Assembly (NCBI GenBank): GCA_012295275.1
Contig: CM022668.1
Span: 2,787,989 to 2,840,488 of the forward strand
DNA length: 52,500 nt
Reading direction: 5' to 3'
Origin: Chrysomallon squamiferum
Taxonomy: Eukaryota; Mollusca; Gastropoda; Neomphalida; Peltospiridae
Shown here: positions 24,295 to 34,576 of the stretch, piece after piece
How the letters are laid out: each line of letters begins with the position of its first letter
Numbering within the stretch: position 1 is the stretch's first letter
Notes under the pieces: model-generated
The model's database searches: none
What the model saw: only the letters and a program-made list of their open reading frames with translations
Told to the model about the DNA's origin: nothing
Translations under genes and position numbers: made by a program

Positions 24295-24702
24295 AACACA
24301 CAAAAAAACCACATTCTACCTATCCTTAAAGTAACAGTAATCAATTATGTATATATGCCACAGTCACACCTTTTTCTTTTTTGCTTCAGGCCATTATTCA
24401 GTTTATTACAATATCACTTGTTTTCACCTATGTTGCTCAAACAGTAATAATTTTATAATTTTTTCACTTTCTCAAGGCATGTAAAACAGAAGGTTAGTAA
24501 CTGTAACAACAAATCAGAAAGATATAAATCTTTTCACTACTGACATACTTAACATCTGTTACTATGGTAACAGACAGATGAAAAATATGAAACAATTAAT
24601 GAAGGCTGTTGGAAGTCAACATACTGATAACAACTACTACTTTTGATAAGCTTATTTGTAACTTGCTATTTCACTTAAGAAAACTATATTACCAACTTTT
24701 AC

Positions 24703-24787
<85 letters not shown>

Positions 24788-26690
24788 GTAATAAGACATT
24801 TCCATTTAGTATTCAGTTATTCATATCCTCACATAATAATGATAATTAACTTGTAAAATACAACATTTCAAATTGTTGGATGTCAGGAGTATGTGAGTAA
24901 TATATGTAGAAGTCATTGTACTATGTGAACATTTGTAAACATAACATTGTTTGCGACAATAATATAGCGATATACTTTGCCATTTTCTTTCTTTTTTTTG
25001 ACAAAATATTTTTATGGGTTGTGCAGGGTTTTTTCTTAACAAACAAAAATAAATTTTGATATTACTGTGCCCTTCATATGCCCTTGGTAATCAGTACCAT
25101 CAAACTGGCCATAAAAACAGTCTGCCATTTTTTTTTATTCTTCTAGACACTATTTTTATATTTTAGTCTCATCGTAAGAGATTTTGTATTCACATTTTGT
25201 ACTCTGATTATTTTAATTCAGAACTGTGAGAGATTAACAGCAAAATTTCTAGAAAAACGTTACAGATATTACAATTTCTAGGAAGGAATAGAATATGTTA
25301 AGTCAAGGTGTTTTTATTTAACACCTGTAGGTTGACCCACCTGCACCTTGATCCCCGTATGCCAGGTGAGGGGGGATGGTCAGTTTTCTCTTTTCGCCTA
25401 CACACATTCCCAGCAGCCCCTGGTCCCAGCCTTTGATCACCTGACCAATTCCAATCTGGAACTCAAACGGTTCATTTCTGTCCAAACTGAAAAATTAAAT
25501 TTTTTAAAATTATTTAAAACGTAATAAATGTCTGAGTATAAGTATTATCTGTGTTTGACATGTCTACGTGCAAGCAACAAATTTGCTTTGACACATTATT
25601 TTATTTTTACTGAAAAAAAATCCCTAACTTCAGACATTGATAATAAAATTGATAATAAAATTAATGTTCCAAAAAACAATAATTAAACAGTTTTTCATTT
25701 TTTAAAAATCTTTGACTATAGACACTGATAATAAAATGAATATTTTAAACTATAAAAATGCCAAAAATAATGACATTACTAAATATTTATTCATATATAT
25801 TAGTACAATATTACTTTTTCTTTCTTTCTTTCTTTTTCTTTGTCTTTTTCCTATTAATGTTTCTGCAGCAGTTTGTCATTTCACAAGTTCACTGATATAT
25901 TCATAATATTGCTTATCATATTTTTTTTTTTACAGAAAACAAGTTCGATTAACAACAGCTTGTAGATGGAATGTATCTGCTTTATCTGTCTGATTTACGA
26001 TAACTATCTGTTTACTCTGATAGAGAATATATTTACAAAACCACTGATACTGTACATGCAATTATGAAGCTCACAGAATTGTGACAAATTATACTAATAC
26101 AATCATACAGTAGTGTATAAATTATTATGGAGACATTAATCTGATTATGAATTATTTCCTGTTTCTGGTTGATCAAATACTGAGGCTTATGATATCCTGA
26201 AAGTAGCAACTTTCTTTATCTGCAAATGATCTTTAAAAAGTTTAGCTTTCCTTATTGGATGGTATTATACCTTGGATGTAATTGAAAGGGAAATTAAGAT
26301 AAAATATTTTTTTCAGAAAAGAGAAAAACAATAATTTTTATATTATTATTTATTATTATTTATTTGTTATGCTCTAGATAAGCTACGTTTCAAGGAATGT
26401 ACTTTAAAATCAGCTTATATTTTACACATATAACTAAACATACGACACATTTCTTAATTTCATATTAAATACCATATGGAAATTGTATATCTTTACCTCG
26501 AGTCAAATTTTGTACCGTCTTTTTCCAAAGTTCCTGTATAGTGCATTTTCAGCTGATCTCCCTTTTTCACTTGTCGATCGCAGTTATCAACTTTTTTTAA
26601 GTGTTCTATTTTAACATCTTCGTCGGCTTGTAGTGAATGAAATTGGAGAAGAAGTATCAAAAACACCGAAACACAAGTTACGGACGCCAT
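9575..26690 (-). CDS. FKBP14: ER-lumenal FKBP-type peptidyl-prolyl isomerase with EF-hands (FKBP14/FKBP7-like); 3 shared exons and 6 alternative last exons
   Basis: The protein should catalyse proline cis-trans isomerisation on folding secretory proteins in the ER lumen. Shared exons are 26690-26497, 25486-25341 and 23862-23732 (157 residues): signal peptide (about 1-22), one FKBP domain (about 25-137) and the first EF-hand loop. The residues that line the FKBP pocket are present: Tyr in HYTG, Phe-Asp in KFDS, Phe in FEFQIG, Val-Ile-x-x-Trp in VIKGW, Tyr in AYGDQG, Phe in LVFEVELL. Exon 3 ends in phase 0 exactly after the 12-residue calcium loop [12 protein letters not shown]. Six downstream exons (A 21734-21555, B 19869-19705, C 16110-15955, D 13495-13331, E 12528-12367, F 9742-9575) all start in phase 0 and end in a stop. 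The predicted isoforms are 208-216 aa; human FKBP14 is 211. Orthology to FKBP14 rather than FKBP7 is not settled. Mutually exclusive use of A-F is inferred. Confidence 0.88.
9743..12366 (-). other. FKBP intron or 3' flank between terminal exons E and F
   Basis: No further exon is recognised. It includes an (AAAT)n run at about 9778-9830, the 36-bp array at 10142-10262, AAT-rich stretches near 10500-10650, a (TG)n run at about 11317-11352, and a minus-strand AATAAA at 11992-11997 that could end exon E transcripts. Confidence 0.6.
10142..10262 (+). repeat. 36-bp tandem repeat, about 3-4 copies
   Basis: Units built from cacaggtaagtatacacata followed by cacatatataaaca repeat with a 36-base period. 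Each holds caggtaagta, a perfect 5' splice-site consensus, but on the strand opposite to the FKBP gene. I do not read it as a functional donor. Confidence 0.85.
12367..12528 (-). CDS. FKBP alternative terminal exon E: EF-hand 2 plus RGEL
   Basis: The acceptor is ttttttag|ATT and the stop is TAA at 12367-12369; it encodes 53 residues. It starts INHYVKK and has the intact EF loop [12 protein letters not shown]. It ends RRGEL, which departs from the usual [KRH]-D-E-L because Gly replaces the acidic residue, so KDEL-receptor retrieval may be weak or absent. It lies only 802 bases beyond exon D and is most like it. Confidence 0.8.
   Translation of the reverse strand: MNHYVKKVMSSQKDFKVDGSEHQTYVKNLMSYYDLDKNGFITDSEYHDRRGEL
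12529..13330 (-). other. spacer between FKBP terminal exons D and E
   Basis: AT-rich sequence with poly-A blocks (about 12564-12581 and 12772-12793) and purine-rich stretches. No exon is seen apart from the poly(A) signal overlapping the exon D stop. Confidence 0.6.
13326..13331 (-). terminator. poly(A) signal AATAAA overlapping the exon D stop codon
   Basis: On the minus strand the exon D stop TAA (13333-13331) shares its last A with AATAAA (13331-13326). If used, the mRNA would end with almost no 3' UTR. Function is inferred from the hexamer only, and the region is AT-rich. Confidence 0.4.
13331..13495 (-). CDS. FKBP alternative terminal exon D: EF-hand 2 plus RDEL
   Basis: The acceptor is tttag|ATT and the stop is TAA at 13331-13333; it encodes 54 residues. 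It starts ISDYVKTH, close to exon B's ISDYLKAQ. The EF loop [12 protein letters not shown] is canonical. The tail is VRDEL, a recognised but less common ER-retrieval variant. The 12 residues before the tail lack the FSGPK motif seen in B and F. Confidence 0.83.
   Translation of the reverse strand: MSDYVKTHMSVHEGYNTESREHENNVENIMNHLDKDKNGFVSNSEYLKTVRDEL
13496..15954 (-). repeat. spacer between FKBP terminal exons C and D, with degenerate tandem arrays
   Basis: It contains (AAAT)n at 13900-13959. A degenerate array spans about 14220-15440, with units of roughly 70-110 bases built round 'aaacaaacataagtgttcat' and 'aatttaactgtggt'. A second array at about 15630-15890 repeats 'gtgctacattctgccctt' four times at roughly 60-90-base intervals. 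Neither array encodes a recognisable protein. Confidence 0.65.
15955..16110 (-). CDS. FKBP alternative terminal exon C: EF-hand 2 plus HDEL
   Basis: The acceptor is tttacag|ATT and the stop is TAA at 15955-15957; it encodes 51 residues, the shortest of the six. The linker is basic (VKKALKKN). The EF loop [12 protein letters not shown] is canonical, and the tail is FHSQHDEL. The phase-0 acceptor matches the donor of shared exon 3. Confidence 0.85.
   Translation of the reverse strand: MLHSVKKALKKNSGGKEQDYEFVISEMMKHGDFDSDGFISHEEFHSQHDEL
16111..19704 (-). other. spacer between FKBP terminal exons B and C
   Basis: I saw no EF-hand, HDEL or other coding exon on either strand. It includes poly-A/AAT stretches at 16738-17000, a degenerate array of about 45-base units ('tgataaaaatattttaacct', 'catatcaaa') at about 17560-17900, (TA)n at about 18870-18892, and AAT/AAAT runs at 19269-19345. 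A minus-strand AATAAA at 19522-19527, 178 bases after the exon B stop, could serve exon B transcripts. Confidence 0.6.
17560..17900. repeat. degenerate tandem array, about 45-bp units
   Basis: Units resembling 'aatgataaaaatattttaac' followed by 'ctcatatcaaa' recur at least six times, with point changes and small indels. A few related units reappear near 18640-18730. Confidence 0.6.
19705..19869 (-). CDS. FKBP alternative terminal exon B: EF-hand 2 plus HDEL
   Basis: The acceptor is ttgtag|ATA and the stop is TGA at 19705-19707; it encodes 54 residues. It starts ISDYLKAQ. The EF loop [12 protein letters not shown] is canonical, and the tail FSGPKHDEL matches exon F exactly. This cassette gives a 211-aa protein, the same length as human FKBP14, and is a good candidate for the ancestral form. 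Confidence 0.87.
   Translation of the reverse strand: MSDYLKAQLKLTGQPEPDAEAHENLIEHIFKTEDKDNDGVIAFHEFSGPKHDEL
19870..21554 (-). other. spacer between FKBP terminal exons A and B
   Basis: No exon is recognised. A degenerate array at about 20100-20400 repeats units near 'aaatcatcttaaaactggca' with 'aaattctgcac'. A minus-strand AATAAA lies at 20815-20820. Confidence 0.55.
21555..21734 (-). CDS. FKBP alternative terminal exon A: EF-hand 2 plus HDEF
   Basis: The acceptor is ttctag|TTC and the stop is TGA at 21555-21557; it encodes 59 residues, the longest of the six because of a longer basic/acidic linker ([13 protein letters not shown]). The EF loop [12 protein letters not shown] is canonical. 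It ends PGPKHDEF, so Phe replaces the final Leu of the ER signal. It is the closest to shared exon 3 (2.0 kb). Confidence 0.86.
   Translation of the reverse strand, partial: FSAYVRKFNEEAKKRGEPVPEVNEDAHRKFINDVFKFNDRDLDGVISHEEFPGPKHDEF
21735..23731 (-). repeat. FKBP intron 3, with degenerate array
   Basis: At about 22005-22680, five or more diverged units share 'tgtgaaataagttg' and 'caattaaatttttta', spaced roughly 100-200 bases apart. The rest is AT-rich with no visible exon. Confidence 0.55.
23732..23862 (-). CDS. FKBP shared exon 3: end of FKBP domain and EF-hand loop 1
   Basis: A 131-base exon between cttcacag and GATGAG|gtgagt. It closes the FKBP fold ([17 protein letters not shown]), then carries a short linker (KDGPPP) and EF-hand 1, whose loop is [12 protein letters not shown]. 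The exon stops at loop position 12, so the exiting helix must come from whichever terminal exon is joined. Confidence 0.9.
23863..25340 (-). other. FKBP intron 2, with (GA)n and (AAT)n microsatellites
   Basis: It contains a (CT)(CA) stretch at 23922-23959, (GA)n at 24236-24290 and (AAT)n at about 24703-24787. No other feature is seen. Confidence 0.65.
24236..24290 (+). repeat. (GA)n microsatellite
   Basis: About 27 GA units inside FKBP intron 2. The Arg-Glu and Ser-Leu frames across it are repeat translations. Confidence 0.92.
25341..25486 (-). CDS. FKBP shared exon 2: core of the FKBP domain
   Basis: A 146-base exon between tttttcag and GCAG|gtgggt, phase 2 to phase 1. It encodes the FKBP core with [24 protein letters not shown] and LAYGDQGAG, which hold the pocket Trp and Tyr. 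Its frame joins exon 1 (AG|T) and exon 3 (G|GA) cleanly. Confidence 0.92.
25487..26496 (-). other. FKBP intron 1, nothing recognised
   Basis: AT-rich intron with a (CTTT)n stretch at about 25817-25840 and ATT repeats near 26340-26365. No exon or element is seen. Confidence 0.6.
26497..26690 (-). CDS. FKBP shared exon 1: start codon, signal peptide and first FKBP strands
   Basis: ATG at 26690-26688 has a good context (A at -3, G at +4). It opens a signal peptide ([17 protein letters not shown]...) with a likely cleavage site after SLQA. Then come [13 protein letters not shown] and KFDS, the first part of the FKBP fold. The exon ends TCGAG|gtaaag. An in-frame upstream ATG at 26735 would put an extra hydrophobic extension before the signal peptide and is less likely. 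Confidence 0.9.
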
Positions 26691-26756
26691 GTTCGAAGTG
26701 AAAATGGTGTAAATGTAAAAGACAAGATAAGACAAATTGCTGTCGGATCTTCCCTC

Positions 26757-26850
26757 AACGTGGCTATTTGTCTACCAGCGGAAGTCTTCAGTGCAACGTT
26801 CTCATTTTCGATTGGTTGATTGGAAACTATTTTTAGCAGTATTCCACGTG
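26757..26850 (-). promoter_or_regulatory. putative FKBP promoter with two CCAAT boxes and CCACG/CACGTG motifs
   Basis: Upstream of the start codon the minus strand has CCAAT at 26823-26819 and 26815-26811, CCACG at 26763-26759 and a CACGTG E-box at 26850-26845. CCAAT plus CCACG are the parts of ER-stress elements, which would suit an ER folding gene. The spacings seen do not match the known CCAAT-N9-CCACG arrangement. This block is less AT-rich than its flanks. Confidence 0.35.
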
Positions 26851-28082
26851 TTTGTCCACATGTCGCTCAAGGCAAAACAAACAGCCACGTTTTAAGTTCT
26901 TAATTTGGGGCACACCAGGTGGTTCGTTTGTGAAACGAAACGTTTTATCTCTTTCGATTTCAAAAAGTTATTTATCTAATGGTTATTCATGCAGCTTTGA
27001 GGCATTACAACTAATAAAAGTATTATTACATTTAATAAAAACCTGTTAAAACAAATGTCACAATAACATGGCATAATCAGCAGGTGATATGTAGACAGCC
27101 ATATGGTAGTTCCATCAAACTTTAAATTCTCTCTCTCTCTCTCTCTCTATATATATCTTTCCATCACATTTCTTTATTTCAGTTTTACAGCTAAGTAAAG
27201 TATGCTAGTAATTAAGGTGGTGGCCTAATCAAAGAGAAAAGTGAAAATAGTTTGTGGGTGTGATTTAAAACGTATGGTGTCATAATTTTATCAAATTTTT
27301 CTGGGGACATAATAAAACGAATATAATTAATTTAAAGTAGAGATCATGTATGTATGTGTATCGTGTGTGTGCATGTGTGTTACATGAATGTGTGTATGTT
27401 TATATACATATATAATCAGACATTGAAAAATTACAAATCAATGATACTAATAAAATTATAATTCAGTTAAGGAAAGGCTTCATTTACATGAGGCAAGATC
27501 CTGTTTTGCAAGTTTTAATAAGAGATTAGTGTTTGTGTTAAACTGAATATCACAGAATCCTGCTCTGACAGCAAAGCTTTTACAAGTAGATTTATTTTTT
27601 TAATTTACATCCAGCCTTCATAGATTTATTTTAGAAAATGATTAATTAGTGATGTAGATAAAATACAATTAAAGAGTACTTTTGAATCATATCATATAAT
27701 AAACACATTGCACATAATCCCATGTATCAGTGTTTATTAATAATAAAGTCTGTTAGAACTTACACATACAGAAATTGACACACACAGAGAAAGAGCTGCT
27801 ACCACAAGTTATGAAGGAAGGAATGATAGAAGGAAAGAAGGAAGAAAAAATAATTTTTTATTTTAATAATGCACTCAGTATGTATTTAATTTATTTATAG
27901 TTTTATGGTTAAAAACATCTCAATCAATGTTAGAGAAAATTAGCATAAGGTATAGTATTCAATAGGATCATGGGCAGGTAACATAGGCTTTAAAAATCAG
28001 ACATTAAAAGTATAGTACAATCATAACATAGGATAGTACATAAAACAAAACCTTTTGTCAGGTTAAAAAAAAAAATGAAAAA

Positions 28083-28240
<158 letters not shown>

Positions 28241-29479
28241 ACACATAGGTATGTGGTCATCATCTTAACCAGACTTTGACTTGATCATTTTGTTAACAGA
28301 AGAGACTTGTACATCAGTTTTCCTTAGATAGGAAATTGCAGATTACTGCCTTTCATAAAATTAATGAGTAACTGGTTTGAAAATAGCTAAATATATGTTA
28401 TATACACATGCTTCCTTCAAGTTATAAGTAGATTTTTATTACCTGAAGGGAAAAAAAAAAAAAAAAAAAAAGAAAGTAAAATCATTTTGTAAATATTTTA
28501 AAAAACACTGAATTGTAAAATAATGTGTTACTGCAAGCTGTTGTACATTTGAATGCAGCCTATCACCCTGTGTCAATGTACTTGTTTATTAATCACCAGA
28601 ACAACAGATAATATTCTCTGTCAAATGTTAGCAAAATGTCGAAACATGTTGTGCAATACAAATACTGTAGCAGATGGTGTTTTATATTCAAGACTCATCC
28701 AGTTTTACTGAAGCCTTTTCTGATACTTATTTGATATGTTGAAATAGCAAAATAAATATTTTCCAATATGATTAAATTATTTTGATGCTCATACTTATAT
28801 CTTGGTCCATATTAACCCCCTTAGTTGGAAAAAAAAAAAAAATAGTGAAATTTTTTTATTTCATTTTTAATTATTTATGGGGTTAGCAGTTCACTATCTC
28901 TCACTGAAAAAAACTTTGATCTGCCCCATATTTAAATATGAACATGAAATTGATAACTACAGATATAATTTCTTTCTAGTTTGTGAAATTTTAATTAATT
29001 ATTTTGGTGTTAGGGTGTCCTTAGAGTATTAAACAGCCTTTAAAAATATTTAATGACACAGAAATTAACTGAAATGTCTAAACTGTCTACTTCAGATAAA
29101 TACTAATCATAAATGCCCTAGGCAAGTTTTTTTTATTTTTTAAAATCATTTGATAAGTGTTGAATATTTTAATGTGTTGTAAATTTCATTTAATGATTTT
29201 GATAAGAATCTGTGTGTAGATGGAAGATTATGAGCATACTTTTGATAGGTTTTACAATTTAGTAACTTGATTTCTTGTTATTATTGTCTGATTTTGTTAT
29301 TTTTGTCTCTTTGTTGTTGTTATTTTCTTTATCATTGTTTTTGTTATTATTTGTTATTATTTTTTGTTACTGATATTGTTTCATGTTATTATTTCTCTTT
29401 GTTGTTAGTTATTGTTGTTGTTTTTGTGTTATTGTCTGTTGCCATTATTACCATTTTTTTTTATGTTTATTATTTTTAT

Positions 29480-29488
29480 TATTATTTA

Positions 29489-29566
<78 letters not shown>

Positions 29567-29574
29567 GCTTCTTA
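29480..29574 (+). repeat. (TTA)n microsatellite
   Basis: About 30 TTA units with one poly-T interruption, close upstream of the YqaJ-like pseudogene. Confidence 0.9.
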
Positions 29575-29703
29575 TAGTGCTGTTCAAGGTACACAACATA
29601 TTTCCCATGATGCCGTTCAGTCCACCATAGATGGGACAAGCACGCAGTAACACGAGAGCAGAATGAATTAAAATGTAAATTCTTACAAGTAATGTTAATA
29701 GTG

Positions 29704-30057
29704 ATGGCTAAAGCTTCTAAAGACAATACTATTTATAGGGAAAGACTTGAAACAGATGTACGAGTAAGATATGAAACAAAATCAGAATTAATTGATGGGA
29801 CTGATCCATATGAGCTGAAAGGATTGTAATAAAACGTAGACATTTTGCCAGGCAATAACGTTCGTTCACGTTGTTAATTATTTAGTTTTTTTGCCAAGTC
29901 TTTGTACTGCTGATGATCTGAAGTCATACAGAGGATTGGATGTATACAACCAGTTTGTGTCTGGGTGGGTTAGAGAGACAGCTGCCACAGAATTTCAAGA
30001 CAAAATTTTAGTCATTTCTTACAGCCATTGTCACGATTGTAATTGTACATCATCCCG

Positions 30058-30103
<46 letters not shown>

Positions 30104-31430
30104 TTTTATATATTTTTTTAAATTCTATATATATATATATATATATGTCCACACACACTCACACACACACACACACACACTGAGGTCTAGACAAAATTAT
30201 CACATTTACATTAAAATGTTGTTACCAGTAAAATTTTCACAAATCAAGGACTAAGCCAGGAATTAAAAAGAGGACTGTAATGTTACCCAGTGAACTCACC
30301 ACTACAGCTAACTAAACTTCTATCATTAGACTGAAAGTGTTACTGCAGTTTTATTAAATCCTTGTTGGTATGTTTCAGGTACTTCATTCCCAAAGGTTAC
30401 AAGTAAAGTTACTGAGACATGGATTACTGCAAGCAGAGGATGATGTGGTGAAGCAGCTCACTGCAACTGTATGGTTGGACTTGGATGAGCTGTTCGCATA
30501 GTGCTGCTCTGCTGAGAGACCATTGTGAGAATCCAAGATTCCAAAACAGTTCCAAAACATCCTGCTTACTGGATGCTTCCTGCAGCCATTAAGAGTGTGT
30601 TTCTATGGAAATGAGAGATAAAGACTTCAGATCAGCTAAAGATTTGAACAGGAAATTAGATGACAGAATTTCTGATGTGCATGTGATTATGTATCAAACA
30701 CTAGAACCATCTCCACTGAATGGAATGTCTTGTTGACACCACCATCTCAATGTCAGCTGGATACTTTTTCAGAAACTTACATTTGACAGGTACAAAGCCA
30801 GGTTTGTTAGCTACCACTGAACCACACTCAGATTCTTATGTTCCTAAATCTGTCACAGCAGACTTTCCTACAACTCTTACTGACTTGAGAGACGACAATT
30901 AGATTGCTTTGGACTCTGCTGATTTACTAAATAAATGTAATAAAATCAAGTTAGAAGTGAATGCTGATCAAGTAACTGAAAGTGGAGTTGGCTACCCAGG
31001 CCCAGTCACAATCAAAAACATGGTTCAGATTTCTAGCAGGTAGGATTACAGCATCAGAAACCAAGGAGGTTTGTAATACAGATCCATCTAATCCTTCACA
31101 GAGTCTAATAACTGGAATCTGTTATCCAGAGGCAACAAAGTTTTCAAATGCAGCTACTTGTTGGGGACATGATCAGGAAAAAGAAGCTGAAGCTGGTTTT
31201 GGGAGAAAAAATGGGACCTTTCCATGACAATCTGACAATTAAAGAGTGAATTTATCATCAGTGTTGAAATCCCTCATCTAGAAGATTCACCAGATGGGAT
31301 TGTTTCTTGTGACTATTGCAGGAAAGTTTGTTTAGAAATTAAATGCCCCTTTTTCCAAGAAAAGATGAAGTATTAGACAAGTCCCTAGATACTAACATTA
31401 GTAGTAGTTTAGATAGTAGGGTTTAATTAT
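29704..31430 (+). pseudogene. decayed YqaJ-nuclease / SWIM zinc-finger mobile-element gene
   Basis: Pieces in several frames follow the order of animal YqaJ-domain genes. An N-terminal part starts at ATG 29704 (MAKASKDNTIYRERL...) and stops at 29827. Next is VYNQFVSGWVRE (about 29940-29973), then a SWIM-like Cys-x-Cys segment (HCNCMVGLG, from 30459) with stop codons where the zinc finger continues. After that come SYVPKS near 30840, the nuclease start GRITASETKEVCNTDPS (about 31037-31087) with CYPEATKF, and finally SPDGIVSCDYC and CLEIKCPF (about 31290-31352), which carry the catalytic acidic and Glu-x-Lys residues. Stops, frameshifts and (AT)n/(AC)n insertions at 30060-30182 break it. The intact protein would be a transposon- or virus-derived nuclease. 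No terminal repeats were found. Confidence 0.72.
30060..30182 (+). repeat. (AT)n and (AC)n microsatellites inside the pseudogene
   Basis: AT runs at 30060-30092 and about 30126-30147, and an AC run at about 30160-30180, interrupt the YqaJ/SWIM-like frame. They probably arose after the element was inactivated. Confidence 0.85.
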
Positions 31431-31837
31431 AATTTTTGTTATCTGTTACGTGTTGTATGCTATTGAAATAAAATCAAACTTTTTTAATTATTCCTCACCA
31501 CTGTAAATTACTATTATTATTTTTATCAAAATGTGCATTTCATTATTTAAATAATCTGTACCTTAAATGCAGTGACAGTGAGTCACCTGGTGAGTGATCA
31601 GCCTCCCCCCCCACCTCAGTGTGGCTAACATGGAATTACTCATACTTGAAAATGTGCTATCCTGGGGGGGTGTTTCACCTTAGGTACAGGACACAAAAGA
31701 TCTGTGACAAATTTAGTTTGAAAATATCTAAATTACATTTCAAATATAGAATGATCTGGGGTGAAAGACACTAGAACAACAACAACAACAACAAAAAAAA
31801 TAATAATAATATTAAACAAAATATAAAATAAAAATGA

Positions 31838-31879
<42 letters not shown>

Positions 31880-32493
31880 TTAATAGTGCTAATTAATAAT
31901 TAAATAAATAAATAAAAATGATAAAATTAAAAATAAAATATTTCAAATGAAACCAAAAGATAAAATTCTTATATAAAGTGAAGAAATAACATTCGAACAT
32001 ACAGTATATATAAACAAACAACAGAAACACATATTTGTTATAGTAGAACATTTTTATTAAAACAACTTTGATACACCTGAGAACTAAAAAAAAAGAATGT
32101 ATGATAATGTGCACTATTCGCTTTAATCATTGCAGAAAAGAAAAAAAAAAAAAAAAAAATCTAACTTCAAGGGAGATAATTCTAAATACAATAAAATAAA
32201 AATTTGCGATATGTATGTTCTACAAAACTGATTTTGACAGCATCTACACTGCAAAACCTACTCCTATATTTTTGTTAATAAATACTTTTCCTGAGCAATT
32301 TTTACAAACTAAAAGAATTATCTCCCCTGTACGTGATTTTCTGTAAAGAGGTAAAATAAGTAATTGGTTCTCAGCCCTCTGCTGAATTCTAAACAAATTT
32401 TAAATTCAGAAAAAAAAAAAAATAAAAAATAAAAAAATTAAATTTAAAAATTAAAAATTAAAATAACAAAAATATTTAACAAAATAAATAAAA

Positions 32494-32496
<3 letters not shown>

Positions 32497-32571
<75 letters not shown>
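32497..32571. repeat. (AAT)n microsatellite
   Basis: About 24 AAT units. The poly-Tyr frame on the minus strand is a repeat translation. Confidence 0.92.
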
Positions 32572-32572
<1 letters not shown>

Positions 32573-32869
32573 TGAAATATTTGAACCAAAATTGATAATC
32601 CTTTTATAGATAATAATTATTTTAAAAAATATAAATATCAGAAGAAAAGGAAAAAAAAAAAATCTTAATACATTCTTAACTTTAACAATTTCAAAAGTAG
32701 AGAAAAAAAAAAAAATGGACCATTGAGAAAGGCACACATTTGCTCAACCAACAGTCACATAGTCCATAAACATTTGGTGGGTTTACAACTCATCTATGTA
32801 CATACTCCAACCCAGAATCTGTCATTGATAGTTGATTGTGAGAAAAAGAAAAAAAAAAAAAAAAAAAAA

Positions 32870-33130
32870 AAATCTGATATGAAATAATATAACTTGGATT
32901 ATCTCAAATGATAAACTAAGCTGGATTATCCAGTATGATAATCTGCCCTGGATTATCTGATATGATAAAATTATTAACATTATCTGATAATTTGATAACT
33001 GAATCCCCAGATTATCTGATAGAATAATCTGATATGGATTACCCGATATGACAAAAATTATTAACTTTATCTGTAACAAGAATCTGTGAACTGGTAATCT
33101 AATCCAGATTTCCTGAAATATGTTAATCTT
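32870..33130. repeat. degenerate tandem array of about 30-bp units
   Basis: Units close to 'ctggattatctgatatgata' recur about eight times with variable spacers. Confidence 0.65.
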
Positions 33131-33328
33131 TAATCCAGGTTATGTTTGTAAGCAAAGCACCTTTAATACAAGCAATACACATAATAGTAACAAAGACATT
33201 TTAAATTATTGCATAGATATGTTCATCAGTAAATATTTGTTTCTATATATAGATTAACATTATGCATGCAACAACATTTTACAACAGAAGTATTTACATA
33301 TAGTTACAATAACAACACAGACATTTGT

Positions 33329-33359
<31 letters not shown>

Positions 33360-34545
33360 GTATTTGTTCAATCATTTCTTATTTGTTTTTTTATTTCTTA
33401 ATTTCTGATCATTAATATTTATATATTTATTTATTTATTTATTTATTTAATTATTTGTATTTGTTTACTTATTTACAGTATAATCTTTATTTTCCAGTGT
33501 ATGCTCACAAAAAAAACAACTTTACATTTAATTTTTGAACGTAATTTTTTTAAAACATAAATTTCTATTTTATATTATTCACTGGTGTATTTTCTGTTTA
33601 TAAATTCAAACTACCTAAGAGTGAAGATTTAAAAATAAAAAAATAAAACATAAAATAGTTTCAACAATTATGCTTTTATTATCAACACTTTTGACAGAGA
33701 AGTAAGATATATGTATATAGGTATGTATGTATGTGTGTACTTAAAAATATATAATTTTAGTCTTTATGGCCTTGCTAGATTGAGTAACATTTTTTAGAAT
33801 TAGTTCTGTATTTACAGGTATTGACAAAGAAACAAAATTTCAAGGGCAAACTGTCAGTGAACTCAACATGCAAATGTTAATTTTCACTGAATTCAACATA
33901 CTAAACGTTAATTACTGATCTGAACATACAGACGGTTAATCTTCAATGACATCAGCACAGAAAGGATTAATTGTCAGTGAAGCTGAAATAAAAAACTAAA
34001 AATATCACTCAGACTACAAAATACACACAATGAAACAAGGGAAGTAACTGGCCTACAAAACATTTTAAATTGAGCAAAATATTAATTTTTTTCTCAGCTA
34101 CCTGATGTTTTTATTTAATATGATAAAAAAAAACAAAAAAAAAACTTCTCTTTTTTTCCTTTTTTTTTTATATTTACATCAATTTGATGAAAACCAGCTG
34201 TCAATTTGAATTATTTAATAATTTTTTTTTTTTTAATTTAAAATATTTCTTTTCAAATGTTTTCTTTAAATTGTTTTATATTACTTTATTTGTTTGTTTA
34301 TTTATTTATTTATTTAATTTATCACTTTTATTATTTTCTTCCTTTGTAAAACCCCCTTTTCTCGATAAACAAACAAACAAAAAGAAACCCTTAAATAAAA
34401 ACACCATTAAAATTATATAATCTATTATTAATACACATAAAATACAGTATTATGAACAAGACATTCAAATATCACAATATTTTAGGAAATGATGAAATGG
34501 TTAAAAATTAATTAAAAATTCATGTCCATATTAGGTGGGATCAAA

Positions 34546-34576
<31 letters not shown>

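Noticed and set aside
26688-26735. Upstream in-frame ATG at 26735 as the FKBP start
   Set aside because: It would add 15 residues in front of a complete signal peptide. The ATG at 26690 has a better context and the expected N-terminus.
26757-26850. A true ER-stress response element (CCAAT-N9-CCACG or ATTGG-N-CCACG)
   Set aside because: The motifs are present, but their spacing and order do not match either form.
31893-32114. 73-aa minus-strand open frame downstream of the YqaJ-like pseudogene
   Set aside because: Phe/Tyr/Ile-rich composition from AT-rich sequence only, with no domain and no splice support.
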